NCBI GenBank assembly: GCA_023228285.1
Contig: JALOBM010000015.1
Coordinates: forward strand, 1 to 43,493
From: Candidatus Cloacimonadota bacterium
Lineage (GTDB): Bacteria > Cloacimonadota > Cloacimonadia > Cloacimonadales > Cloacimonadaceae
Reading direction: 5' to 3'
Length of the DNA: 43,493 nucleotides
Part shown: positions 25,578 to 33,725 of the stretch, piece after piece
Position numbering within the stretch: the first letter of the stretch is position 1
How the letters are laid out: each line of letters begins with the position of its first letter
Made by a program: the position numbers and the translations under genes
Notes under the pieces: model-generated
Database searches by the model: none
What the model was told of the DNA's origin: nothing
The model's input: the letters and a program-made list of their open reading frames with translations, nothing else

Positions 25578-27565
25578 AACGTCTAATGTTGATTACCCTG
25601 ATGTTGCTGGCTATCGCTGCATGGGCTTTGCCCCTTGAAGAGAGAAACCCGGATCGAATGATGAATGATTATTATGTGGACAACGGAATTTTTGACTTCA
25701 CTTTAAGCAATTATGGCATAATATCCTCTTTGAACTATCTACAGGATTATCGCCTATTGTATCAATCCGGCATCTGGATCTCGGGCAAGAGATACCGCAA
25801 AGATGATCTGGGCCGCCAATTGTATTGGCTACACTATCCACCTCAGGATGCCAATGATTTGGTGTACGAGGGGCATGAGCTCTGGAATCCAGATCTGGTC
25901 GCAGTTCAAGACACACTTAGTTCCATAGGAGTGGATGGTGATGATGATCTTCATGAACTACTACCGGCATACAATCCCTTGAATGAGTATGAATTACCTT
26001 CCATACTACCGAATGCCGCGTACTATTATGAGAATGATAGAGTATTGGAAAGCCTTATGGGAGTTCCCGCTCCGATCCCCTTCGATCCCTTCAATAGCGA
26101 GACCTTCTGTTTTTCCATAGCCCAGGAAGGCTCATTCGAAACTCCAGGCTTCATTACTCACAGCGCTTATTTCTACGACTATTGTCCCTTTGGCACTGAA
26201 GGTGATCGGGATTATGGTTCCTCTTCTAGCGTAAACACCCATTATCCCCTGGGTCTGGCAGTACATCAGGAAACATATAGCTGGCCCGTTCAGGATTATT
26301 ATAAGTACTTGGTTCAGAAGCATGTGATATACAATACCAACGCAGAAGCCAAGATCGAAGACTTGGCCATCTCTCACTACTTTGATGCAGATATGGGCCC
26401 GGCTTCCGGGAGCATTGTAATTGCCTCAGATGATAAAAGCGGATTTGTGAAAGGTGAGGGCTATGAATTTGCCTATAGTAGGGATGCCAATACAGGCTTC
26501 GGGCAGATACCGTATTATATAGCATCCAAAGTCTATATACCAAATCTGCCCTTCTCGAAGAATCACGCATGGTACTGGCGGGTAGGTGACGGACCGGATG
26601 ATTATAATCCCCTGAACTACATCCCATATACTATAACAGCAAATCAGAAGTATTGGCTGGCGACCGGCAGAAATCCCGATCCATCGAAATATACTCCCCT
26701 GCGACCGGAAAATCCTAACGTGGACGAGTATGAGCAGCCCAGTCCCAACGATACCAGAGTGCTGAACACCTTGTATGGGGCTCAACCGGGGATGGTTGAA
26801 TACGATGAAACAGATAACGAGGGTAACTACCTGTATCGTCTCTCTCTGGAACCTCATGAATCCATCACTTTCTATGTGATTCAATTTGTAGGAGACTCCC
26901 TGGATGATCTGAAGACTCAGTCTCAAGCGATAGAATCCTTCATTGATAATGATTTCTATGTAGATCCAGAAGGTGATCTCACCTCAATCCCTTATCTGAA
27001 AGCCATCCAAAATCAGGCCCCGGATACCTTTGTATTGAACTGGTTTTCCATGACCAATCCCCATCACTTTGAAGTAGCATGGAAAGAGTACGGACAACCG
27101 GCTTCGCAATGGAACATCATTGAAATTCCGGGAGACAGTCGCAACTATAACCTGAGCGGGATGAATCCCATTACCTATTATGAGATCAAAGTGGGAGCGG
27201 TTTACTACAACCCCGATGAAGTGTATCTGGAAAGCCGCACTTTACTGGCTAATCTCACCTACATCGCAGTTGAGGACGAACTGATTACTGCAGTACCCAA
27301 ACTAACAAATTATCCCAATCCCTTCTCGGGACAGACCCGGATCAACTTTGAACTGGATAAAAGCGCTCATGTGAAGCTGGATGTGTATAACAGCAAGGGG
27401 CAGAAAGTGCGCAATCTCAGCAATGGGATATGTGCAGGCGGACTCAATGAATTTGCTTGGGATACAAAAGATGATAAAGGTAGGAGCTGCGCCAGCGGAG
27501 TATATTACCTAAGGATGAAGAGCGGAGACAAGATATCCAAGCACAAGCTACTATTGATAAAATAA
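25574..27565 (+). CDS. Exported protein with C-terminal type IX-like sorting domain, paired with lipoprotein
   Basis: The protein has 663 residues with a signal peptide (MKRLMLITLMLLAIAAWA). The body is Tyr-, Asp- and Pro-rich with no recognised enzymatic motif. Residues about 485-570 resemble a fibronectin type III module (FVLNWFSMTNPHHFEVAWKEYG, then ITYYEIKVGAV). Residues from about 580 (NYPNPFSGQTRINFEL) to the end form a sorting domain ending HKLLLIK, with the VYNSKGQKVR strand and WDTKDDKGRSCASGVYYLRM turn. The 4-bp overlap with the lipoprotein gene and GGAGG before the ATG indicate translational coupling. The two products probably act together at the cell surface. Function unknown. Confidence 0.8.
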   Translation: MKRLMLITLMLLAIAAWALPLEERNPDRMMNDYYVDNGIFDFTLSNYGIISSLNYLQDYRLLYQSGIWISGKRYRKDDLGRQLYWLHYPPQDANDLVYEGHELWNPDLVAVQDTLSSIGVDGDDDLHELLPAYNPLNEYELPSILPNAAYYYENDRVLESLMGVPAPIPFDPFNSETFCFSIAQEGSFETPGFITHSAYFYDYCPFGTEGDRDYGSSSSVNTHYPLGLAVHQETYSWPVQDYYKYLVQKHVIYNTNAEAKIEDLAISHYFDADMGPASGSIVIASDDKSGFVKGEGYEFAYSRDANTGFGQIPYYIASKVYIPNLPFSKNHAWYWRVGDGPDDYNPLNYIPYTITANQKYWLATGRNPDPSKYTPLRPENPNVDEYEQPSPNDTRVLNTLYGAQPGMVEYDETDNEGNYLYRLSLEPHESITFYVIQFVGDSLDDLKTQSQAIESFIDNDFYVDPEGDLTSIPYLKAIQNQAPDTFVLNWFSMTNPHHFEVAWKEYGQPASQWNIIEIPGDSRNYNLSGMNPITYYEIKVGAVYYNPDEVYLESRTLLANLTYIAVEDELITAVPKLTNYPNPFSGQTRINFELDKSAHVKLDVYNSKGQKVRNLSNGICAGGLNEFAWDTKDDKGRSCASGVYYLRMKSGDKISKHKLLLIK

Positions 27566-27576
27566 GCTCAACAACC

Positions 27577-27605
27577 GGGGCGGGTAATGCTATCCGCCCC
27601 CTTTT
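27577..27605 (+). terminator. Intrinsic terminator after the 25574 gene
   Basis: GGGGCGGGTA (27577-27586) pairs with TATCCGCCCC (27591-27600), one pair being G-U, around ATGC. CTTTT follows. Confidence 0.85.
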
Positions 27606-27615
27606 CCATAGTGTT

Positions 27616-27637
27616 CTAAAGAGCCGATAATCCGGCT
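27616..27637 (-). terminator. Probable terminator of the convergent membrane-protein gene
   Basis: On the minus strand AGCCG (27637-27633) pairs with CGGCT (27626-27622) around a 6-nt loop, then CTTT follows. The stem is short and the T-run weak. Confidence 0.5.
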
Positions 27638-27640
27638 TAT

Positions 27641-28309
27641 CTACTGTTTTACTTTCAGCTCCAGCGCCAGGTACAGCATGGCCATTCCCAACATAAAGCT
27701 GAACAAGGTCATAGCAATGGACGGAATCACAGCATACATAGAAATGCTTAAACCCAGCTGCATGTTCCAATACATTATAAAACCCTTTACTGCGACAAAG
27801 ATCTCGTATGCGCCAAAGGCGAACCAGAGCATAGCCAGAAACCAGTATTCAAAAGTGAATACCGCGCGCAATGGGTTATTGGGATCCTTATGATTTGCCA
27901 GAAGCCTGATCCCTGAGATCAGATAACTAAGGCTTATCAATAGAAGCACCATTGAATATACCATAATACGGAGAGAAGCATCTACTTCGCTAAATGAGGA
28001 TTGAACCCTTAGAAAGAAAAATGCTCCAACTATGCCGACAATAAGCGCTACAATATTCCAGATGCGTGTGCCACCGATGCTGTAACGCAATGGTTCTAAT
28101 TTCGGTAGAGTTGCATCATCGGAGATATCAATCAATGTGTCCGCGGGGGTGAAGTCGTAACCTCTGTTGCTTAATTCATCCATGATAGCCTTATACACTT
28201 CACTATCAGTTTCGGCACTTTCAAACAAACGCTCCAGCTCTTCGCTTTCGTAGCTGGTATAATCCGGGTTTTCGGGGGCAAGACCCGTTTCTTGATCTTT
28301 GTAATCCAT
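27641..28309 (-). CDS. Inner-membrane protein with four predicted helices
   Basis: The protein has 222 residues. The first 80 are acidic and cytoplasmic in character (rich in Glu, Asp and Ser, with SEELERLFESAETDSEVYKAIMDEL, possibly a small helical bundle). The rest contains four hydrophobic segments, near WNIVALIVGIVGAFFFL, IMVYSMVLLLISLSYLISGI, FEYWFLAMLWFAFGAYEIFVAV and VIPSIAMTLFSFMLGMAML. I do not recognise a family. It has its own promoter (28336-28363) and terminator and is divergent from the small lipoprotein gene. Function unknown. Confidence 0.7.
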   Translation of the reverse strand: MDYKDQETGLAPENPDYTSYESEELERLFESAETDSEVYKAIMDELSNRGYDFTPADTLIDISDDATLPKLEPLRYSIGGTRIWNIVALIVGIVGAFFFLRVQSSFSEVDASLRIMVYSMVLLLISLSYLISGIRLLANHKDPNNPLRAVFTFEYWFLAMLWFAFGAYEIFVAVKGFIMYWNMQLGLSISMYAVIPSIAMTLFSFMLGMAMLYLALELKVKQ

Positions 28310-28335
28310 TTTTTGTCCTTTAGTTTGATGATGGC

Positions 28336-28363
28336 AATATAATTAAATGCTCTATGCTGTCAA
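28336..28363 (-). promoter_or_regulatory. Promoter of the membrane-protein gene
   Basis: On the minus strand TTGACA (28363-28358) and TATATT (28341-28336) are 16 bp apart. Both hexamers are close to consensus. Confidence 0.8.
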
Positions 28364-28400
28364 GCCCGGAATCTGAATGTGCACAGAACACAGATATCGC

Positions 28401-28428
28401 TTGACTGATTTTATTTTCGGAATATGAT
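28401..28428 (+). promoter_or_regulatory. Promoter of the small lipoprotein gene
   Basis: TTGACT (28401-28406) and TATGAT (28423-28428) are 16 bp apart. The start codon is at 28470, with TAGGAGA before it. It lies back to back with the divergent promoter at 28336-28363. Confidence 0.78.
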
Positions 28429-28469
28429 GGAAAAAAGCATCTGCACAATGTGCTAAGTAGGAGATACAT

Positions 28470-28934
28470 ATGAGAATACTGTGTACAATCGTGATTTTAC
28501 TCAGTCTATTTGCTTGTAGCCAAAAAGCCCCTGAGCTTTCTCAGCAAGAAATTGACGCCATTCTCTCTGAAGTTGAAGCAAATGTGGACAGAGTCGTCCA
28601 AGCAGCAAACAACCTAAGTACATCAGCCTTGGAAGAGTATTTGACCGACGGTCCTGAAGCAAATTTCTATATGTCCGGCGCAGCCTATAGTAAACAGGAT
28701 CTGATTGACATCACCAAAGAGGAGTTTTCTGGCTTCACTTCCCAAAACCTGAGCATCGTAGAACACAACATCCGCTTCATCCAGCCTACCACCGTACTGT
28801 ATACTGCACAGATGAAGGGTGACAGCACTGACAATCAGGGCTATCAGGAATCGATGAACTACACTGAAACATGGCTTTGGGAAAAGCAGGACGGACGGTG
28901 GCAGGTTAGCCATTTACACGAATCCTGGGAGTAA
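28470..28934 (+). CDS. Small lipoprotein, NTF2/SnoaL-like fold
   Basis: The protein has 154 residues. The N-terminus MRILCTIVILLSLFAC is a lipoprotein signal with lipobox LFAC. The mature part begins with a helix (LSQQEIDAILSEVEANVDRVVQAANNL). It then follows the pattern of the NTF2-like/DUF4440 fold: a helix ending in a short loop (LEEYLTDGPEANFYMSG), central strands, and the closing pair ETWLWEKQDGRWQVSHLHESW, where W-x-x-x-x-G-x-W-x-V-x-H is typical. Such domains bind small ligands or are catalytically inert; no substrate can be named. TAGGAGATACAT precedes the ATG. Confidence 0.78.
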   Translation: MRILCTIVILLSLFACSQKAPELSQQEIDAILSEVEANVDRVVQAANNLSTSALEEYLTDGPEANFYMSGAAYSKQDLIDITKEEFSGFTSQNLSIVEHNIRFIQPTTVLYTAQMKGDSTDNQGYQESMNYTETWLWEKQDGRWQVSHLHESWE

Positions 28935-29001
28935 CAAACTAAGCGTCCATTCTTCCATGCTTTGAGGCAATCCAGCCTCATGGTGGAATTGTGCCCATTA
29001 G

Positions 29002-29026
29002 AAAGCTCGTACCGAAGGGAGCTTTT
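29002..29026 (+). terminator. Possible terminator before dnaE
   Basis: AAAGCTC (29002-29008) pairs with GAGCTTT (29019-29025), with four T in all at the end. It could terminate the small lipoprotein transcript. Its right arm lies inside copy B of the 98-bp repeat. A second weak stem, GGCAG/CTGCC, with TTTT follows at 29036-29055. Confidence 0.5.
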
Positions 29027-29108
29027 GATTCATTCGGCAGAAGTATCTGCCTTTTGGGAATTTGGCAGCCCAGTAGCAAAACGACATTCATGCCTTGACG
29101 AGTCACTA
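29011..29108 (-). repeat. 98-bp dispersed repeat, copy B (uninterrupted)
   Basis: Reverse complemented, it aligns to 5036-5118 (69 of 83 identical) and then directly to 5259-5273 (14 of 15), with nothing between. It therefore shows the undisrupted form. It lies 75 bp upstream of dnaE and contains TTGACG at 29095-29100. Confidence 0.8.
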
Positions 29109-29125
29109 AAGACAAAGGATTTCAA

Positions 29126-29154
29126 TTGACATATAAGGCATCGTCCCAAACAAT
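29126..29154 (+). promoter_or_regulatory. Possible dnaE promoter
   Basis: TTGACA at 29126-29131 has AACAAT (29149-29154) 17 bp downstream. The -10 is imperfect, and the start would lie only about 20 nt before the dnaE start codon. TTGACG at 29095 is an alternative -35 box, but without a good -10. Confidence 0.35.
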
Positions 29155-29182
29155 GAATCATAAGAGCGAGATGGAGTAGATC

Positions 29183-32100
29183 ATGTCTTTTGTACATTTA
29201 CACAACCACACCCAATATAGTCTTTTAGATGGTGCCTGCCGGGTTGACCGGATGGTAAAACTGGCCAAAGACATGGGTATGCCTGCGGTGGCAATCACGG
29301 ATCATGGTAATCTGTTTGGAGTAATAGACTTTTACAAAACGGCCAAAAAGGCTGATATCAAACCAATCATCGGCATTGAAGCATACATTATCAGTGGCGA
29401 ATTGGAAGACGAACTAAGCAAGAATGATCCCCGCAATCACCTGGTTCTGCTGGCTCAAAACTATCAAGGCTATCAGAATCTAATGAAGCTATCCTCGATG
29501 TCTTATATCAAGGGTTTTTATTATAAACCACGCATTTCCAAGAGTTTGCTCCAGAAACACAGCGAAGGTTTGATCTGCCTTTCTGCCTGTATAAAAGGCG
29601 AGATTCCCTCCCTACTCAGCAATAACAGGGTTCGGGAAGCGCGGGAAGCGGCATTGTGGTATAAAGAGCTCTTTGGAGATCGCTACTATCTGGAGATCCA
29701 AAACCACAACCTCGAAATGGAAAAGACGGTGATGCCCCAGGTGATCGATCTGGCAAAAGAGCTGAACATCCCGCTGGTACTGACCAACGACTGCCACTAC
29801 TTGCATCAGGAAGACCATGAAGCTCACGATATCCTGCTCTGCATACAGACTGGGAAACTGCTGAACGACCCCGGCAGAATGCGCTATAATACTACTCAAC
29901 TATACTTTAAATCTCCTCAGGAAATGCAGGAAATATTTCCTGATCTGCCTGAAGCCTTCGAGAACACAGTTAAAATTGCTGACCGCATAGATCTGGAATT
30001 GCGATACGACAAATTTCTTTTACCCAAGGTGGAGACACCTCCAGAATTTAGCGAAATGGGAGAATATCTGCGCCATCTGTGTTATCAAGAAGCTCGGATC
30101 AAGTATCCCCAGCTTAATGAGGAGGTTCGCGATCGAATAGAATATGAGCTGGGCGTGATCAAGCGTATGGGCTTCGAGGGCTACTTCCTGGTGGTGAAGG
30201 ACATCATCGACAATGCCCGCAAGCAGGATGTTCCGGTGGGTCCTGGTCGCGGATCGGCAGCAGGCAGCATTATTGCCTATCTATTGAACATCACCAAAAT
30301 TGACCCCATCAAGTACGGTTTGCTCTTCGAGCGCTTTTTGAATCCAGACCGCGTCAGCATGCCGGATATCGACATAGATTTCTGCGCGCATAAACGGGGA
30401 AAAGTCATTGATTATATAGTACAGAAATATAAACGGGAAAGCGTAACCCAGATCATTACCTTCGGCACTCTGGGCGCGAAAAGCGTAATCAAGGACGTGG
30501 CGCGAGTGCTTTCTGTACCTGCAGCAGATGCCAACACCATCACTAAGACCATCCCCGGTCTGGTAAAAAGCCTGGAAGAAGCACAAAAGCAATTCCCGGA
30601 ATTTGTACATCTGATCAATCAGAATGAATTGTATCAAAGCATCTTGAAACATTCCATGGTATTGGAAGGTCTGGTGCGTCAAACCGGTATTCATGCCGCC
30701 GGAGTAGTGATTGCCCCTGGAGATCTGACTGAGTATGTTCCTCTGGCCTGCAGCATCCAAAAAGACGGAGAAAAGGTTATCCTAGTTCAGTATGAAGGCA
30801 AATGGCTGGATGAGCTGAAAATGCTGAAGATGGACATCCTGGGATTGAAAACCCTTACACTGATCAAGAAAACCATCGATCTGGTGCAAGAAAGCCACAA
30901 TGAAAGTATTGATATCGATAGCATCCCCCTTGATGACAAAAAAGTGTATTCCATGCTCAGTAAAGGCGAAACCGACGGTGTATTTCAGTTTGAAAGCGAT
31001 GGTATGCGCAAATACCTGATCGAATTGAAACCCAATATGTTTGAAGATCTCATTGCGATGGTAGCGCTGTATAGACCAGGTCCCATGCAGTTCATCGATA
31101 GCTACATCGCTCGTAAACACGGAAAAGAGAAGGTTATTTACGATCACCCCTTGGTCGAAAATGCCCTGAAAGGTACTTATGGCGTAACGATATATCAGGA
31201 ACAGGTGATGCAGATATCGCGGGAATTGGGCGGGCTTACTGGTGGTGAGGCAGATACTCTGCGCAAAGCCATGGGCAAGAAAAACTCCGAATTGATGATG
31301 AAATTCCGAGAAAAGATCATCGAAGGAGCGGCAAAAAACCAGGTCCCATCCAGCACCATCGAAAAGATCTGGCAGGATTGGCTTCATTTTGCCGAATACG
31401 CTTTTAACAAGAGTCATGCCACATGCTATGCATTGGTGGCATATCAAACGGCATGGCTTAAGGCTCATTACCCGGTAGAGTTTATGGCCGCTCTGCTCTC
31501 CCTGGAAGATGATCCCAGCGCTGTCCCGATCAAGATCGAAGTATGCAAAAGCATGGGCATCAACATTATCCCGCCTAATATCAATCGCAGTAATGCAGAA
31601 TTTAGCGTTCACGATTGCGATGTGCTTTTTGGTTTGAGAGCCATCAAGAACCTGGGAGATGCTGCAATGCGCGCGATCATAGAAGAGCGTGCTCACAACG
31701 GCCCCTTTAGCAGTATCTTCAATTTCTGCTCGCGACTGGATAGCTCCTCAGTAAACAAAACTGTGCTGGAAAGCCTGATCGCCAGCGGTGCAATGGACGA
31801 ACTGGAAGGTAGCAGAGCACAGAAATGGGCAGTAATAGAACAAGCCCTGGCGCTATCCAGCGGAGATCAACGCGACCGCAGAAGAGGACAAACCACCTTG
31901 TTTGACCTTTTCGCAGATAAAGAAGACGATAGCGATTATTTCCCGCCCCTGCCCAGTGTAGAGGATTGGACATATCTGTATCAACTGGATCAGGAGAAAG
32001 CAGTACTGGGATTCTATATGAGCGGACATCCCCTTTTCGAATACCGCAGCTTGGTTAAAAACATCTGCAATGCCAATTCCATCAGCGGTAAGACCAAGAA

Positions 32101-32626
32101 CAGCGAACTGCAAATGGTAGGAATCGTCTCAAACATCAGCAGAAAAAAGGATTCCAAGGGCGATCCCATAGCTTTTGTGGAAATGGAAGACCTTAACGGT
32201 AAGTTTGAAGTACCACTCTTCAACAAAGATTTTGTGAAGTTTTTCCCTTTGATACAGGTGGGAAAAGTGTATTATGTCTTGGGCAACAAAAGCGGCTTCA
32301 ACGGTAATGATGACGGCATATTGAGGGTGCTACCAGCGGAGTTGATATTGTTTGATGAACTACCGCAAAAACTGGGTGGCAACCTGAAGCTGAGACTCAA
32401 TCAAGCTCAGATCAAGAAAGGTGTTTTGGTGGAAGTGGCCAGCTGGATAAAACGCAAACCGGGGCAAGTCTCCCTATTTGTAGAAGTAGAAACTAAAGAT
32501 AATGAGTATTATTCCCTGCAAACCAAGCACAGCGTTTTTCCGGATAACAGCGTATTAGCTTGGCTGGATGCACAAAAGATAAATTACAAACTGGAGATTT
32601 TCAGTGTTTCGCAGAATCCTGCTTAG
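29183..32626 (+). CDS. dnaE: DNA polymerase III alpha subunit
   Basis: The 1147-residue protein is the replicative DNA polymerase of the DnaE1 type (order PHP, polymerase, helix-hairpin-helix, OB fold; no PolC exonuclease insertion). The N-terminal PHP domain shows HLHNHTQYSLLDGA and ITDHGNLFG, so its metal ligands appear kept. The polymerase core has GPGRGSAAGS and the catalytic PDIDIDF near residue 395. Later come YQEQVMQI, a finger motif, and the beta-clamp region. The OB domain lies near residues 970-1070 (LQMVGIVSNISRKKDSKGDPIAFVEMED). The ATG follows ATGGAGTAG. Its 3' end overlaps the first GWxTD gene by 23 bp. Confidence 0.96.
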   Translation: MSFVHLHNHTQYSLLDGACRVDRMVKLAKDMGMPAVAITDHGNLFGVIDFYKTAKKADIKPIIGIEAYIISGELEDELSKNDPRNHLVLLAQNYQGYQNLMKLSSMSYIKGFYYKPRISKSLLQKHSEGLICLSACIKGEIPSLLSNNRVREAREAALWYKELFGDRYYLEIQNHNLEMEKTVMPQVIDLAKELNIPLVLTNDCHYLHQEDHEAHDILLCIQTGKLLNDPGRMRYNTTQLYFKSPQEMQEIFPDLPEAFENTVKIADRIDLELRYDKFLLPKVETPPEFSEMGEYLRHLCYQEARIKYPQLNEEVRDRIEYELGVIKRMGFEGYFLVVKDIIDNARKQDVPVGPGRGSAAGSIIAYLLNITKIDPIKYGLLFERFLNPDRVSMPDIDIDFCAHKRGKVIDYIVQKYKRESVTQIITFGTLGAKSVIKDVARVLSVPAADANTITKTIPGLVKSLEEAQKQFPEFVHLINQNELYQSILKHSMVLEGLVRQTGIHAAGVVIAPGDLTEYVPLACSIQKDGEKVILVQYEGKWLDELKMLKMDILGLKTLTLIKKTIDLVQESHNESIDIDSIPLDDKKVYSMLSKGETDGVFQFESDGMRKYLIELKPNMFEDLIAMVALYRPGPMQFIDSYIARKHGKEKVIYDHPLVENALKGTYGVTIYQEQVMQISRELGGLTGGEADTLRKAMGKKNSELMMKFREKIIEGAAKNQVPSSTIEKIWQDWLHFAEYAFNKSHATCYALVAYQTAWLKAHYPVEFMAALLSLEDDPSAVPIKIEVCKSMGINIIPPNINRSNAEFSVHDCDVLFGLRAIKNLGDAAMRAIIEERAHNGPFSSIFNFCSRLDSSSVNKTVLESLIASGAMDELEGSRAQKWAVIEQALALSSGDQRDRRRGQTTLFDLFADKEDDSDYFPPLPSVEDWTYLYQLDQEKAVLGFYMSGHPLFEYRSLVKNICNANSISGKTKNSELQMVGIVSNISRKKDSKGDPIAFVEMEDLNGKFEVPLFNKDFVKFFPLIQVGKVYYVLGNKSGFNGNDDGILRVLPAELILFDELPQKLGGNLKLRLNQAQIKKGVLVEVASWIKRKPGQVSLFVEVETKDNEYYSLQTKHSVFPDNSVLAWLDAQKINYKLEIFSVSQNPA

Positions 32627-33725
32627 CCTGGCAATACTGTCCATGTCATGCCTGCCTGTATTTGGTCAGGAAATAATGATAGAAAACTACGCGAGCGGAG
32701 TGGATATCTGGATACTCTTCCCATACGATATTTTCATCTTTGCCAAAGATGCCGATTACTCCGAGTATCAGGTATCCACTCAGATCACAAATTCCCGCGG
32801 AAAACAAGTAGCAGTGGATGAATCCCGCTTGCAGATTCCCAGACGAGATTGGCTGATAGGCACCGCCATCCCTTTCTACAAGAGTTATAATCTGACAACG
32901 GGAAATCATCAGTTAAACGTAAGCTTGAGGAATCGTAAATTGGGAGATAAACAAAGCTTCAGCCGTAATTTCAGCGTTGGCAGCCAAGCCACCGAATTGG
33001 GTCAGGCCTACTTGATCGCCAAGCGAGAGGACTTCTCCTATCTCCCGGATAACATGAGTGTGAAAAGTCTGGATAGCCTGACCTTGAGACATAGTTTCGC
33101 GGTCGGCGCCAGTCAATTGCGTTTGGATCTGGATGGAGAAGAACATGTCTATGAGAATCCAATCAGCCCCTTTGAGCTGGATCTGAAGAGCATCACTGAA
33201 AAAGATAGCATTCAGAATCTGCAGATATCAGTGGATGAGATGAACATCCGTTATCAATTGGAACCTTTGCTGTATAAACCATGGTTTTCCTTCAATCTCC
33301 GTTATTCTCTGAAAGACCAGATCGCTCAACTGCGCTATGTGGCAAATCAAAACCAATGGCAAACCCTGCGCAGAGTTGCAGCCAATAAACGCTCAGAAGC
33401 AATTGAGAGCTTCTGGCAAGCCAACGACCCCACCCCCGGTACTCTGCGCAATGAGAACCGAGAGTTCTTTTATCAGCGTGTGCTGCAAGCCGATGAACAA
33501 TTTAGCATTCATAAACGCATGCAAGGCTGGAAATCCGACCGGGGAAGGATTTTTATCAAGTATGGACAACCAGACCAGATTGCCAGTGACACATTCCCGA
33601 TCGGACGACCACCCAGTATAACCTGGCATTATTTTCACCTGAACCGCAGTTTCGTCTTTGTTGATGAGCGTGGTTTCGGGCAATACACATTGAGGAATAA
33701 AGAAGATGAGTACATCGATAATTAA
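32604..33725 (+). CDS. Exported GWxTD-domain protein, first of a pair
   Basis: The protein has 373 residues from a GTG at 32604, preceded by CTGGAG. A signal peptide (MFRRILLSLAILSMSCLPVFGQ) is followed by about 200 residues of beta-rich sequence. The C-terminal GWxTD domain has the signature QGWKSDRGRIFIKYGQPDQI at about residue 305, followed by WHYFHLNRSFVFVDERGFG. GWxTD domains occur in exported proteins of Bacteroidota, Gemmatimonadota and relatives; their biochemical role is unknown. The gene starts inside the end of dnaE and overlaps the second GWxTD gene by 20 bp, so all three are probably one transcript. Cys16 in the signal could also act as a lipobox (LSMSC), so a lipoprotein is possible. 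Confidence 0.85.
   Translation: MFRRILLSLAILSMSCLPVFGQEIMIENYASGVDIWILFPYDIFIFAKDADYSEYQVSTQITNSRGKQVAVDESRLQIPRRDWLIGTAIPFYKSYNLTTGNHQLNVSLRNRKLGDKQSFSRNFSVGSQATELGQAYLIAKREDFSYLPDNMSVKSLDSLTLRHSFAVGASQLRLDLDGEEHVYENPISPFELDLKSITEKDSIQNLQISVDEMNIRYQLEPLLYKPWFSFNLRYSLKDQIAQLRYVANQNQWQTLRRVAANKRSEAIESFWQANDPTPGTLRNENREFFYQRVLQADEQFSIHKRMQGWKSDRGRIFIKYGQPDQIASDTFPIGRPPSITWHYFHLNRSFVFVDERGFGQYTLRNKEDEYIDN

Noticed and set aside
30782..31696. 304-codon minus-strand frame inside dnaE
   Set aside because: It is an antisense shadow of dnaE, which is conserved throughout this stretch.
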